Positions 22,949 to 30,879 of a stretch of DNA of 36,357 nucleotides are shown in pieces (position 1 is the stretch's first letter; every line of letters begins with the position of its first letter). The stretch lies in the NCBI GenBank assembly GCA_023398815.1, contig JAEWRW010000062.1, positions 1 through 36,357 of the forward strand. Reading direction: 5' to 3'. The notes under the pieces are model-generated. The model was not told the DNA's origin, made no database searches, and saw nothing but the letters and a program-made list of their open reading frames with translations. The DNA comes from Bacillota bacterium. Its GTDB lineage: Bacteria; Bacillota; Clostridia; Christensenellales; UMGS416. The translations under genes were made by a program, and so were the position numbers.

Positions 22949-22974
22949 GCGCCGGCGCAACCCTGCACCGGCGC
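22949..22974 (-). terminator. Hairpin downstream of whiA-crh
   Basis: A 7-bp GC stem GCGCCGG/CCGGCGC with a 12-nt loop is followed on the minus strand by TTTGC; it lies 75 bp behind the crh stop. Confidence 0.45.
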
Positions 22975-23048
22975 GAAGCCAAACCCAAAAGGCAACAGAA
23001 CCAACAGCCCCGACTGCCAGCCGGGCGCTGCGGCGCCGCCCCCTCCGT

Positions 23049-23315
23049 TTACAGATGGGCTTCCCCCGTCTCAATGAGGTGGGCAATGGCGGCCACGGCC
23101 GCGTCCTCGTCCTCCCCCACGGCGGCAATGAGGAAGCTGTCGCCCATGCGCAGCTTCAGGCTCAGCACCCCCATGATCGACTTGGCGTTGACGCGCTTGC
23201 TGTTCATCTCAATCCAGATGTTGGAGGTGAACTGATTGGCCACCTGCACCAGCAGCGCCGCCGGCCTGGCTTGCAGGCCCTCGTCATTGCGAATGGTCAA
23301 GTTCCTGTGGTTCAT
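23049..23315 (-). CDS. crh: Crh-like HPr paralogue (Gln15, Ser46)
   Basis: This 88-residue HPr-fold protein has GLQARPAALLVQVA where true HPr has GLHARPA: the phosphocarrier His15 is replaced by Gln15, exactly as in Bacillus Crh. The regulatory Ser46 site NAKSIMGVLSL is intact. It therefore cannot pass phosphate in the PTS but could be phosphorylated by HPr kinase and act as a CcpA co-effector. The gene overlaps the 3' end of whiA by 32 nt, and whiA-crh adjacency is also the order in B. subtilis. GGAGGAATCGGTGG precedes the ATG. Confidence 0.9.
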   Translation of the reverse strand: MNHRNLTIRNDEGLQARPAALLVQVANQFTSNIWIEMNSKRVNAKSIMGVLSLKLRMGDSFLIAAVGEDEDAAVAAIAHLIETGEAHL

Positions 23316-24249
23316 CCACCGATTCCTCCTCGGTCGTCATATCTGCGGCGATCTCCATCAGCCGCTTGAATCTGTGGTTCAATCCTGATTTACTGACCCC
23401 GCCCAGCAACGCAGCCAGTGCGTCCAGCGAAGCGTCCGGGTTCTCCAGGCGAGCCTCAGCTGCCTGGCGCAAACTCTCCGGCAGGGTGGCAAGGCCCCGC
23501 ACCCGCTCAATGCGGCGGATACTGTCGGCTTGGCGTTCGGCGGCGGCCAGTGTCTTTTCCAGGTTGGCCGTGTCGCAGTTGACGACGCGGTTGACGCTAT
23601 TGCGTACGCCCTTCTCCACGCGGATGCCCTCAAAGGCCAGCATGTGGGTGTGGGCCTGCGTCAGCACCAGGAACTGCGAGATGTGGTCAGCCTCCTTGAT
23701 GTAGACAACCTGGCGGCCGCGGCGGGCCATGGCGCGGGCATTGATGTCCTCCGCCCCCAGCAGGGCCACCACGGCGGCGGCCCGCTCCTCACTGTCAAAC
23801 ACCATCTCCAGGTGATACCCCCGACCCGGGTCGGACATGGAGCCGCACCCTAGGAAGAGACCCCGCAGCAGGGCGTTGCGGCAGCAGCTTTTGCGCACCA
23901 GTGCCGGGGGGATGGCTTCCTCCCCACCCAGCACCCCGCAGTCCTCCAGGAGCTTGCGCGCCACCGTGTCGTGGCTGAGCACCACACTGTAGCTGAAATT
24001 GCGGTTCAGCCGGTGGCGCTCGTGCTGCTCAATCTCCGGCGCGACGCCGTACAGGCGCTTGATGAGCCGGTAGACCCGCCGGGCAATGTTGGGGCTCTCG
24101 GTCGTAATCTCGGCACGGAGCACACCGTCCTTGCGGTGCAGGGAACCCGATGCCAGCACCATGCCGGCCAGCTCCGACTGCGCGCAGCAGCCATCGCCCT
24201 CCAGCGGCAATCCGGTCATCTCTTCCTTCACATTGGCCGAAAAGGACAT
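23284..24249 (-). CDS. whiA: DNA-binding protein WhiA
   Basis: This 321-residue protein combines an N-terminal LAGLIDADG-homing-endonuclease-derived domain in two halves (about 15-200, with NALLRGLFLGCGSMSDPGRGYHLEM) and a C-terminal HTH (LPESLRQAAEARLENPDASLDALAALLGGVSKSGLNHRFKRLMEIA). In Firmicutes WhiA affects cell division and chromosome organisation; in actinomycetes it drives sporulation septation. AAGGAG stands 8 nt before the chosen ATG (MSFSANVKEEM, the family start). The frame is open further upstream without conserved sequence. An extended -10 promoter lies at 24269-24274. Confidence 0.93.
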   Translation of the reverse strand: MSFSANVKEEMTGLPLEGDGCCAQSELAGMVLASGSLHRKDGVLRAEITTESPNIARRVYRLIKRLYGVAPEIEQHERHRLNRNFSYSVVLSHDTVARKLLEDCGVLGGEEAIPPALVRKSCCRNALLRGLFLGCGSMSDPGRGYHLEMVFDSEERAAAVVALLGAEDINARAMARRGRQVVYIKEADHISQFLVLTQAHTHMLAFEGIRVEKGVRNSVNRVVNCDTANLEKTLAAAERQADSIRRIERVRGLATLPESLRQAAEARLENPDASLDALAALLGGVSKSGLNHRFKRLMEIAADMTTEEESVDEPQELDHSQ

Positions 24250-24268
24250 GCTCTCGCTCCTTGTGCCC

Positions 24269-24297
24269 AGTATAGCACAAATACCCACCGGAACAAA
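24269..24297 (-). promoter_or_regulatory. Extended -10 promoter of whiA-crh
   Basis: On the minus strand TGCTATACT provides an extended -10, with a weak TTTGTT 17 nt upstream. Confidence 0.55.
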
Positions 24298-24391
24298 GCG
24301 GCAAACACACTCGTCCAGACACCCGGCTCCCAGCCTAAACAAACCCACACCGCTGTGGTACAATGGGGAAAACGCATGGGAGGAGCCCCTG

Positions 24392-25411
24392 ATGGAAAAG
24401 ATGAGATTGGGCCGGACGGGCATCGAAGTCAACCGCACGGCCTTTGGCGTATTGCCCCTGCAACGCACCGACTACCCCGAGGCCATACGCATCCTGCGCC
24501 GCGCCTGGGAGGGCGGCATCGACTTCTACGACACGGCCCGCGGCTACAGCAACAGTGAGGAAAAGATCGGCATGGCGCTCTCCGGGGTGCGGCAGCACAT
24601 CGTCATCGCCACCAAGAGCCCGGCCCAGGACAAAAAGGGCCTCTTTGCCAACATCGAAACCAGCCTTGCCATGCTCAAGACCGACTACGTGGACATCTAC
24701 CAGCTGCACAACCCAACGTTTGTGCCCACGCCCGGCCATCCGTCCGGCCTGTATGAGGGCCTGCTGGAGCTGAAGAAGCAGGGCAAAATCCGCTACATCG
24801 GCATCACCAACCACCGCCTCCCCCTGGCGCTGGAGGCCATCGAAACAGGCCTCTATGACACGGTGCAGTTCCCGCTGAGCTACCTCTCCGGCGAGGATGA
24901 CCTGGCGCTGGCCGCAGCCTGCCAGGCGGCCGACGTGGGGCTCATCGCCATGAAGGCGCTCTCAGGCGGGCTCATCACCAACGCGTCGGCGGCCTTCGCC
25001 TTCCTGCGGCAGTACGGGAACGTGCTGCCCATCTGGGGCATCCAGCACATGCACGAGCTCGAGGATTTCCTGACACTGACAGACAATCCTCCGGCCCTGA
25101 CCAGCGACCTGCAGGCCGTCATCGACCACGACCGCACGGAACTTGTGGGGGCCTTCTGCCGGGGCTGTGGCTACTGCCAGCCCTGCCCGGCCGGCATCCC
25201 CATCAACATGGCGGCACGCATGTCGCTGCTGCTGCGCCGTGCGCCTTACCAGACCTACCTGACCGACGAGTGGAAGTCCAACATGGAGCTCATTGACGGC
25301 TGCCTGGACTGCGGCCACTGCAAGGCCCACTGCCCCTACGGGCTGGACACCCCGGCGCTGCTGCGTGCCAACCTCGCTGACTACCGGCAGTTCTATGCCG
25401 ACCACACCTGA
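24392..25411 (+). CDS. Aldo/keto reductase with C-terminal 2x[4Fe-4S] domain
   Basis: This 339-residue protein has an AKR barrel (about 5-230) with the full catalytic tetrad Asp47, Tyr52 (YDTARGYS), Lys75 (IATKSP) and His106 (YQLHNPT). It is fused to a ferredoxin-like domain with Cys256/259/262/265 (CRGCGYCQPCPAG) and Cys304/307/310/314 (CLDCGHCKAHCPYG). Such Fe-S AKRs are common in anaerobes and probably use an electron donor other than, or besides, NADPH; the substrate is unknown. GGGAGGAGCCCCTG precedes the ATG. The threonine ammonia-lyase gene follows after 17 bp, so the two are likely co-transcribed. Confidence 0.92.
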   Translation: MEKMRLGRTGIEVNRTAFGVLPLQRTDYPEAIRILRRAWEGGIDFYDTARGYSNSEEKIGMALSGVRQHIVIATKSPAQDKKGLFANIETSLAMLKTDYVDIYQLHNPTFVPTPGHPSGLYEGLLELKKQGKIRYIGITNHRLPLALEAIETGLYDTVQFPLSYLSGEDDLALAAACQAADVGLIAMKALSGGLITNASAAFAFLRQYGNVLPIWGIQHMHELEDFLTLTDNPPALTSDLQAVIDHDRTELVGAFCRGCGYCQPCPAGIPINMAARMSLLLRRAPYQTYLTDEWKSNMELIDGCLDCGHCKAHCPYGLDTPALLRANLADYRQFYADHT

Positions 25412-25428
25412 ACGCGGAAGGACAAACC

Positions 25429-26652
25429 ATGGACGACCTGACGACACTGGAAGACATCATCGAAGCCCAACAAGCTCTGCAGGGCTTTGTGCGCATCACC
25501 GACCTGGTGCCGCTGGCGCTGCCCGGCCAGGGCCTGCCCGGCGGCTGGCTGCACCTGAAGGCTGAGAGCCTGCAGCAGACCGGCTCCTTCAAGGTGCGTG
25601 GCGCCTACAACCGCATGCGGCGGATGACCGCAGAGGAACGGGCGCGGGGCGTGATTGCCTCCTCCGCCGGCAACCACGCCCAGGGCGTGGCCCTGGCCGC
25701 GCGGGAGCTGGGCATCGCCGCCACCATCGTGATGCCGGCGACGGCCCCCCTGCAAAAGGTGGAGAACACCCGGAAGCTCGGCGCGACGGTGGAGCTCTGC
25801 GGGGCGTTCTACGACGACGCCTATGAGCGGGCGCTGGCGCTGCAAAAGGAAACCGGCGCGGTGTTCATCCACGCCTTCAACGACCGGCACGTCATTGCCG
25901 GCCAGGGCACCATCGGGCTGGAAGTGCTGACCCAACTGCCCGACGTGCAGACAATCCTGGTGCCGGTGGGCGGGGGCGGCATGGCCGCAGGCATCGCCCT
26001 GGCCGCCAAGAGCCTGCGCCCCGACATTGAGGTGCTGGGGGTGGAGCCCTCGGGCGCGGCCAGCATGAAACAATCGCTACTGCGAGGCGAGGTGACAACG
26101 CTCGCCACCTGCAGCACCATCGCTGACGGCGTGGCCGTGAAAACGCCCGGTGACCTGACCTTCGCGCTTTGCCAGAAGTATCTGGACGACATTCTGACGG
26201 TGGATGAGGACGAAATTGCCAGCGCCATCCTCACCATGATGGAACAGGCCAAGATGGTGGTGGAAGGGGCCGGCGCGGTGGCCGTAGCCGGGGCCATGCA
26301 CGCCGGCGGGCGCCTCAATGGCCGGCGGACGGTGGCAATCGTCTCCGGCGGCAACATCGATGTCTCCATGGTGTCGCGCATCATCGATCGGGGCCTCGTC
26401 AAGACCGGCCGCAAGGCCGAGCTCGTCGCCCGCATCACCGACCGACCTGGCCAGCTCTCCCGGATGCTCGAGTGCGTGGGTGCCGCCGGGGCCAACATCC
26501 TCTCCATCCAGCACGAGCGCTCCCGCTCCACACTGCCCATCGGGCAGGTCGTGGTGGAGCTGGTGCTGGAGACGAGCGGCTTTGAGCACATCGCCGAGGT
26601 GCTGCGGCAGTTGGCCGACCTCGGCATTGACGCGGTGAACGTGACGCAATAG
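25429..26652 (+). CDS. Threonine ammonia-lyase (threonine deaminase), with C-terminal ACT domain
   Basis: This 407-residue PLP enzyme converts threonine to 2-oxobutyrate and ammonia. It has the PLP-lysine motif QQTGSFKVRGAYNR, SSAGNHAQGVALAA, the phosphate-binding VGGGGMAAG loop, and a single ACT domain at about 330-405 (ELVARITDRPGQLSRMLECVGAAGANILSIQHERS). The single ACT domain and length match the short IlvA/TdcB-like type frequent in Firmicutes. It may feed isoleucine synthesis or catabolic propionate formation. GGAAGG precedes the ATG. Confidence 0.93.
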   Translation: MDDLTTLEDIIEAQQALQGFVRITDLVPLALPGQGLPGGWLHLKAESLQQTGSFKVRGAYNRMRRMTAEERARGVIASSAGNHAQGVALAARELGIAATIVMPATAPLQKVENTRKLGATVELCGAFYDDAYERALALQKETGAVFIHAFNDRHVIAGQGTIGLEVLTQLPDVQTILVPVGGGGMAAGIALAAKSLRPDIEVLGVEPSGAASMKQSLLRGEVTTLATCSTIADGVAVKTPGDLTFALCQKYLDDILTVDEDEIASAILTMMEQAKMVVEGAGAVAVAGAMHAGGRLNGRRTVAIVSGGNIDVSMVSRIIDRGLVKTGRKAELVARITDRPGQLSRMLECVGAAGANILSIQHERSRSTLPIGQVVVELVLETSGFEHIAEVLRQLADLGIDAVNVTQ

Positions 26653-26677
26653 GGCCTTTGCGTATCTATTAAGGCCA

Positions 26678-26707
26678 AAGCCCCGGAACCCATGGGTTCC
26701 GGGGCTT
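26678..26707. terminator. Bidirectional terminator between threonine ammonia-lyase and peptidase E
   Basis: A 30-bp perfect palindrome, arms AAGCCCCGGAACCC and GGGTTCCGGGGCTT, ends directly at the stop codon of the convergent peptidase gene. Confidence 0.8.
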
Positions 26708-26708
26708 C

Positions 26709-27314
26709 CTAAATTGCCTCCCAACCATCTGGGCCAACCAATACGCCCTGGCCGTCATTGAGGCGCAGCACACAGCAGCCGTGAGCCGTTTCGTAGGCCT
26801 TCGCCTGCTCCTCAAAGTGCCCAAACCGCCCTAGGAACCGTTCGTAGTGGGCCAGCACTTCCAGGCTTGTCAGGCCTAGCCCGCTCCAGTCGGCCAGCCC
26901 GACCTCGTCATTTAGCTCCGGCGAATACTGGGCGATGAGCGCCATCGTTCGCTGCAGCACGATGGCCCCGGCGCTGACGCCGATCAGCAATCGCTCCTGC
27001 GCCAGCCACGCCAGCACATCCGCCCCGCCTGCCCGGGCGATCGCCTGCCGCAGGTAGAATGGGTTACCCCCGTTGAGCTCGACGACATCGTAGCTTCGCA
27101 ACATCGACGGGTCCTGCTCGTCAAAATCATAGAGTTCTACGGCCAGCCCCAGCGACTCCAGTTCGCCGGTAAGCCGGGGCACATGCTTGTCCCGCTCCTT
27201 ATAACCCACCGATGCGGTGGTGACGATGCAGGCGCGAGCCGCCCCAGCGCACAGTTGGCCTGTCCGTGCCAGCAAGCTGGGTGACGACAGGCCGTTGGAC
27301 GATAGCAGCAGCAT
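26709..27314 (-). CDS. Peptidase E-like S51 serine peptidase
   Basis: This 201-residue protein has the class-I-glutamine-amidotransferase-like fold of family S51, with the nucleophile Ser114 in GVSAGAIVL and the conserved VVELNGGNPFYLRQAI segment. It also has the N-terminal LLLSSNGL strand and the later SLEVLAHYE region that should supply His and acidic residues. Members cleave Asp-X dipeptides or, as cyanophycinases, beta-Asp-Arg links. No signal peptide is present. AAGGAG precedes the chosen ATG; five upstream codons are in frame but lack a ribosome site. Confidence 0.88.
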   Translation of the reverse strand: MLLLSSNGLSSPSLLARTGQLCAGAARACIVTTASVGYKERDKHVPRLTGELESLGLAVELYDFDEQDPSMLRSYDVVELNGGNPFYLRQAIARAGGADVLAWLAQERLLIGVSAGAIVLQRTMALIAQYSPELNDEVGLADWSGLGLTSLEVLAHYERFLGRFGHFEEQAKAYETAHGCCVLRLNDGQGVLVGPDGWEAI

Positions 27315-27395
27315 GGCTTCTCCTTCCAAGTCGGGCTTGGCACGCTCCGGCTGTTAAATAGATGGTAGGTAGCATCGGTTCCTTGTCGGAGTACG

Positions 27396-27425
27396 AAGGA
27401 AGGACAGCCAACGTTGTCCTTCCTT
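27396..27425. terminator. Hairpin between two minus-strand genes
   Basis: A perfect 11-bp stem AAGGAAGGACA/TGTCCTTCCTT with an 8-nt loop lies 46 bp downstream of the Ntn-hydrolase stop. The T-rich side faces the plus strand. Confidence 0.55.
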
Positions 27426-27470
27426 TCTTATTCGCGTCACCCACCTACGGGAATGTTACGCAAACTGGTT

Positions 27471-28187
27471 TCAGCCGTTTCCATCCCGCTGAAGTTGATA
27501 ACGATGGATCGTACCGAAGTCATGGAGTAGACAATAATACACGGCGTTTTCCCGCGCGGAGTATACCAGGGAGAACTCCGTGATCCAATCCCCCTGCGTT
27601 TGCTGGACGGCTTTCAAGACAGCAAAGGCATCCTGCACCGTGAAACCATCGTCCGCCCTCTGCAACAGCTCTTGCGCCAACAACTGCCTGTCCACGCCGA
27701 AACCTTCCCATTTGCCCGTGTGGATTGCGCCGGATACCGGGCAATTGCTCATCACGACGGAGCGTGTCTGCCGCCCAAAGCACACAGTGCCCCTGCCTGG
27801 CTCCACGACCCAGCTCTGTCCGTTTGCGTCGGCGACGAGACAGTGCAGGCTGAGCCGGGGCGGGTTGACCACCGTGCGGGCCGCCAGATATTCCCCGACC
27901 TGCCCGGCGGCGGGCTTTCCCTGCAACACGGCACCAACAAGCTGAGACGTGTGCACCACGTGCGGCCCCAACCGGTACTTCCCGGCTTCACAGGGGTCAA
28001 CGACCTGTTGGTTTGCAAAAATCCCGTCGGAGCGCACACCAAAGAGAGCGCGCTTTTTTCCCCAGGATTTCATGGAGACGACAAAACGATCCGGCCGATG
28101 GGGTTCCATTTCAAAATTCATGCCATGGTTGTCATAATTCATGCCGATGAGCGTGTCATTGCCCCGAAACAGAAAACTCGTGCACAT
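27471..28187 (-). CDS. Linear amide C-N hydrolase (Ntn hydrolase, choloylglycine hydrolase/acyltransferase-like)
   Basis: This 238-residue protein starts MCTSFLFRGNDTLIGMNYDN. Removal of Met exposes Cys2 as N-terminal nucleophile, as in bile salt hydrolases, penicillin V acylases and C45 acyltransferases. FGVRSDGIFANQQVVD and LHCLVADANGQSWVVEPG are typical core strands. At 238 residues it is shorter than classical bile salt hydrolases (about 315-330), so conjugated bile acids are not a safe substrate; an amide of another kind is likely. It lies 4 nt behind the MarR regulator gene, whose product probably controls it. Confidence 0.8.
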   Translation of the reverse strand: MCTSFLFRGNDTLIGMNYDNHGMNFEMEPHRPDRFVVSMKSWGKKRALFGVRSDGIFANQQVVDPCEAGKYRLGPHVVHTSQLVGAVLQGKPAAGQVGEYLAARTVVNPPRLSLHCLVADANGQSWVVEPGRGTVCFGRQTRSVVMSNCPVSGAIHTGKWEGFGVDRQLLAQELLQRADDGFTVQDAFAVLKAVQQTQGDWITEFSLVYSARENAVYYCLLHDFGTIHRYQLQRDGNG

Positions 28188-28191
28188 CCCC

Positions 28192-28620
28192 TCACACCCC
28201 CAACCCGCAGCCTTGTTTTAGCAGGCGAATGAGTTCCCTCCGTTCGTTCTCCTCCAAACCGGTGAACACATGCGCGTACACAATTCTTTCAAACTCCTCG
28301 TGCCGTTCGATCACTGCAGCGCCAGCTGTGGTCAAAGTCAGAAGCGCGCTCCGACGATCCTGGGGCGAGACACTCCGGGCTATGAGGCCCTGCGCCTCCA
28401 GTCGCTTGCAGATGCTGGTCATCGTGCTTTTTGCCAGGCACAGCGTTTCGGTGATCTCCTTGATGGACACTTGCTCATGACCCCGCACCAGGCACAACAC
28501 GGTGATGTCCAGAATGCCCATTTTCTCCAGGGGGTACCCTCCTGCCGCAAAGGCCTGCCTGCTAAAATGAAAAATATGGTGCCAAATGCGATCGACTTCC
28601 AGAAACTCCTGCGGCTGCAT
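28192..28620 (-). CDS. MarR-family transcriptional regulator
   Basis: This 142-residue winged-helix regulator has the recognition segment SIKEITETLCLAKSTMTSICKRLEAQGLIARSVSPQDRRSALLTLTTAG, with the DRR wing typical of MarR proteins. The chosen ATG (MQPQEF) follows GGAGGAGG; 11 further in-frame codons upstream overlap the -10 region's transcript start and lack a site. Its own promoter carries a TGTAC-N7-GTACA palindrome, fitting autorepression. It forms an operon with the Ntn hydrolase. Confidence 0.9.
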   Translation of the reverse strand: MQPQEFLEVDRIWHHIFHFSRQAFAAGGYPLEKMGILDITVLCLVRGHEQVSIKEITETLCLAKSTMTSICKRLEAQGLIARSVSPQDRRSALLTLTTAGAAVIERHEEFERIVYAHVFTGLEENERRELIRLLKQGCGLGV

Positions 28621-28635
28621 ACATCCTCCTCCAAT

Positions 28636-28652
28636 TGTACCAACTTCGTACA
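28636..28652. promoter_or_regulatory. Candidate MarR operator
   Basis: The inverted repeat TGTAC-N7-GTACA lies just downstream of the -10 box, over the predicted start site. A related GGTACGAACG lies in the spacer, so a second half-site is possible. Confidence 0.55.
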
Positions 28653-28655
28653 TTT

Positions 28656-28684
28656 ATAATACGGCGTTCGTACCATTTGGTCAA
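28656..28684 (-). promoter_or_regulatory. Promoter of the MarR/Ntn-hydrolase operon
   Basis: On the minus strand TTGACC-N17-TATTAT fits sigma-A well. The predicted start lies near 28649, inside the TGTAC-N7-GTACA palindrome. Confidence 0.8.
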
Positions 28685-29004
28685 GAGGTGAATCTGCAGC
28701 AAAGGCGGCCGTCTAACAGGCCGTTGGAGGACAAAAGCACCCGGCTCCGCCCCACCGCACCACACCAGCACAGCGAGCAAAAGGAAAACCCCTGCGCTCT
28801 CGCGCAGAGGTCTCTTCACAATGATATCCCACGGTGCCGTCCACCCCGTAATAATCACCCGCCTCTCCGGCAGGGTGGGTGCTCTGCCTGCGCCATCTGT
28901 CTTCCTCTCACCGGAGGCATGACATCCGGCACGCGGACCCCGAGCTCCCATTTCTGATTTGTGGGTTTATATACGAAGCTAACGCACACCCCAGGATAGC
29001 GTTT
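28685..29004. other. Gene-free stretch between MarR promoter and tRNA-Val
   Basis: I see no convincing gene. The only structure noted is an imperfect hairpin CCCCTGCGC/GCGCAGAGG with loop TCTC near 28790-28812, which could end transcripts coming from the tRNA. Confidence 0.55.
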
Positions 29005-29081
29005 TGGTGGGACCAAATGGGCTCGAACCATCGACCTCCACGATGTCAACGTGGCGCTCTAGCCAGCTGAGCTATGGTCCC
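29005..29081 (-). tRNA. tRNA-Val(GAC), CCA encoded
   Basis: The cloverleaf is complete: acceptor GGGACCA/TGGTCCC, D-arm GCTC..GAGC, anticodon arm CCACG-TTGACAT-CGTGG (anticodon GAC), T-arm with GGTTCGAGCC, discriminator A and an encoded CCA. The mature 5' end is at 29081. A promoter TTGATT-N16-TATAAT stands just upstream. Confidence 0.95.
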
Positions 29082-29095
29082 GCGGCGCATACTCT

Positions 29096-29123
29096 ATTAT
29101 ACACAGCGAACCTCCAAAATCAA
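29096..29123 (-). promoter_or_regulatory. Promoter of tRNA-Val
   Basis: TTGATT-N16-TATAAT on the minus strand ends 14 bp upstream of the mature tRNA 5' end. Confidence 0.75.
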
Positions 29124-29242
29124 GCCCAATTTTAGGGTTCGCACGCCGCGGTCGGTCGTTCCGCTCCTAGCATACCACGGCGACCACCAGGATGTGCGCG
29201 GTAAAATCCGCCTGCGGAGCTGGAAGAAATCGCCAAACGCTG

Positions 29243-29271
29243 CTGGCACCCAACGCAAAACGGGGTATAAT
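29243..29271 (+). promoter_or_regulatory. Promoter of the metalloprotease/HPr-like operon
   Basis: CTGGCA-N17-TATAAT ends 29 bp upstream of the ATG at 29301. Confidence 0.7.
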
Positions 29272-29300
29272 AGCAGAAAACCGCTGTGAAAGGACGATCG

Positions 29301-30446
29301 ATGAACCGTCGCTTTGCCGCCTTGCCCTTGGCGCTGCTGCTGGCCCTGTCGCTGGCGGCCTGCAGCGCCGCGGCGCTGCCCGCGGCACAGGCTGATGAGC
29401 TGGCGGGCTTGCTCACCGCCCGGGAACAGGCGGTGCTGACCGGCGACCGGGACGCGTACCTCCAAACGGTGGACCCTGACGACCCGGTGCTGCTGGTGGA
29501 GGAGCGCAACCTCATCGATGCGGCGCGGGGGCTGGCCATCACAACCTACACACTGGACACCGCCAACCCCAAAACGGACGGCGACACCCTGACGGCGACG
29601 CTGACCCAGCGCAGCACCATCGACGGCGAGGAGCGCAGCTGCTCCTACCCCGCCCGCTTTGTGCGCCAGGATGGGGAGTGGTATTACGCCGGCCCGGCCT
29701 TCACCCGCGTCTCCGACGGTGCCGTGGCGGTCGACTACCTGGGCAACTCCGCCACCCTTGCTCGCGCCTTGCTGGGCATCGAGGGGGAAGTTCTTTCCAC
29801 CATGGAGGATCAATTGGGCACCGCCCCGCGGGGGGACGTGACGATTCGCCTCTACGACGATCAGCAGGTGTTTTTGCAGACGGTGAAGCTCGACCTACCC
29901 GCTTGGGTAGGTGGCTGGCACGAATATGGCGAAGCCATCAAAACATTCGTGGGCGGCTATGGCAGTGCCCCCGAGGACTACCGCGCCATGCTCTGCCACG
30001 AGACGACCCACCTCTTAGTGAGCGAGCTCTCCGGCGACAACGCGGCCTACTGGCTGCAGGAAGGGCTGGCCGGCTGCCTGGAGGAAGCACTGCCCGCTGG
30101 CGGCAGCCCGACCGGTGCCCTGACGCTGGACGATCCTGCCTTCTCGCTGGTGGATCTCAAGGCCATGGATCTGGAGGCACTGGAACCCGGCAACCCGGAT
30201 GTGACGGCTTATTATGCCACGGCCAAGGTCTATGCCGCATTCCTGCTGGATCAGTACGGCTGGCAAAGGGTGCAGGCCATGCTGGAGCGGATGGCCCAGC
30301 GCCCGATGATTGAACAATCGGCCAACGAAAAACGACTGGAGACCAACACCCGAACCGATGAGGCGCTGGCCGCTTCCTTTGGCTTTGACGACCCTGGTTT
30401 TCAAAAGAGTTTTGACCAATGGTGGGAGGAGAACAACAATGGCTGA
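29301..30446 (+). CDS. Putative zinc metalloprotease lipoprotein (peptidase MA-like)
   Basis: This 381-residue exported lipoprotein starts MNRRFAALPLALLLALSLAAC, a signal peptide with lipobox LAAC. The N-terminal part (about 40-150) looks like an NTF2/SnoaL-like domain (LLTAREQAVLTGDRDAYLQTVDP...). The C-terminal part carries HETTHLLVSEL, an HExxH-type zinc motif, followed about 20 residues later by WLQEGLAGCLEE, where the Glu can be the third ligand, as in gluzincins of the peptidase MA family. The substrate is unknown. AAAGGACG precedes the ATG. The last 8 nt overlap the HPr-like gene. Confidence 0.8.
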   Translation: MNRRFAALPLALLLALSLAACSAAALPAAQADELAGLLTAREQAVLTGDRDAYLQTVDPDDPVLLVEERNLIDAARGLAITTYTLDTANPKTDGDTLTATLTQRSTIDGEERSCSYPARFVRQDGEWYYAGPAFTRVSDGAVAVDYLGNSATLARALLGIEGEVLSTMEDQLGTAPRGDVTIRLYDDQQVFLQTVKLDLPAWVGGWHEYGEAIKTFVGGYGSAPEDYRAMLCHETTHLLVSELSGDNAAYWLQEGLAGCLEEALPAGGSPTGALTLDDPAFSLVDLKAMDLEALEPGNPDVTAYYATAKVYAAFLLDQYGWQRVQAMLERMAQRPMIEQSANEKRLETNTRTDEALAASFGFDDPGFQKSFDQWWEENNNG

Positions 30447-30690
30447 CACCCAAAGACTGCACACCACTACGGTGCGCATCCCCGACATCCGCGATGCGCA
30501 AACCTTCTGCGCGCTGACGGCCGATTACCCCGACGACGTGGATCTGCGGCAGGGCCGCTATGTGGTGGATGCCAAGTCGGTGCTGGGTATCTTGAGTCTC
30601 AACCTGAAAGAGCCGATTCTACTGGACATCTATGGCGACGCCGCACCGGCTCTGCTGGAAAAGCTGGCAAAATTCCTCTGCAATGCCTGA
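30439..30690 (+). CDS. HPr-like protein lacking the active-site histidine
   Basis: This 83-residue protein shows the second half of HPr clearly (QGRYVVDAKSVLGILSLNLKEPILLDIYGD, with Ser47 at the regulatory-serine position). The N-terminal GLHARPA loop is lost, replaced by PDIRDAQTFCALTA, so phosphocarrier activity is impossible. It overlaps the metalloprotease lipoprotein gene by 8 nt with GGGAGGAGAACAACA as ribosome site. Function is unknown; it may be a target of HPr kinase or a structural relic. Such short HPr-fold genes are known in Clostridia. Confidence 0.75.
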   Translation: MADTQRLHTTTVRIPDIRDAQTFCALTADYPDDVDLRQGRYVVDAKSVLGILSLNLKEPILLDIYGDAAPALLEKLAKFLCNA

Positions 30691-30879
30691 TCGGTTGTCA
30701 CATTGACGGTTTGTCGTGGCTCGCTGCCAGCGGTCTGCCACATTCCCAGCCGGGTTCTGGCCAAGCTGGGCATCGGTGCGCAAGCCCGCAGATTTTTCAT
30801 GGTGTTCACTCCTCCTCCAGAGGGAAACGTATTCTCAGAAAGGCGCGAGACGCCAACGACGGAAAAGGAGGAGAACACA

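Noticed and set aside
27471..28187. Naming the Ntn hydrolase a bile salt hydrolase
   Set aside because: The nucleophile Cys2 fits, but the protein is about 80-90 residues shorter than bile salt hydrolases and substrate residues cannot be confirmed.
30691..30879. Sigma-G promoter for the spore protein gene
   Set aside because: Loose matches exist around 30800-30835 but the spacing and hexamers are too poor to support a call.
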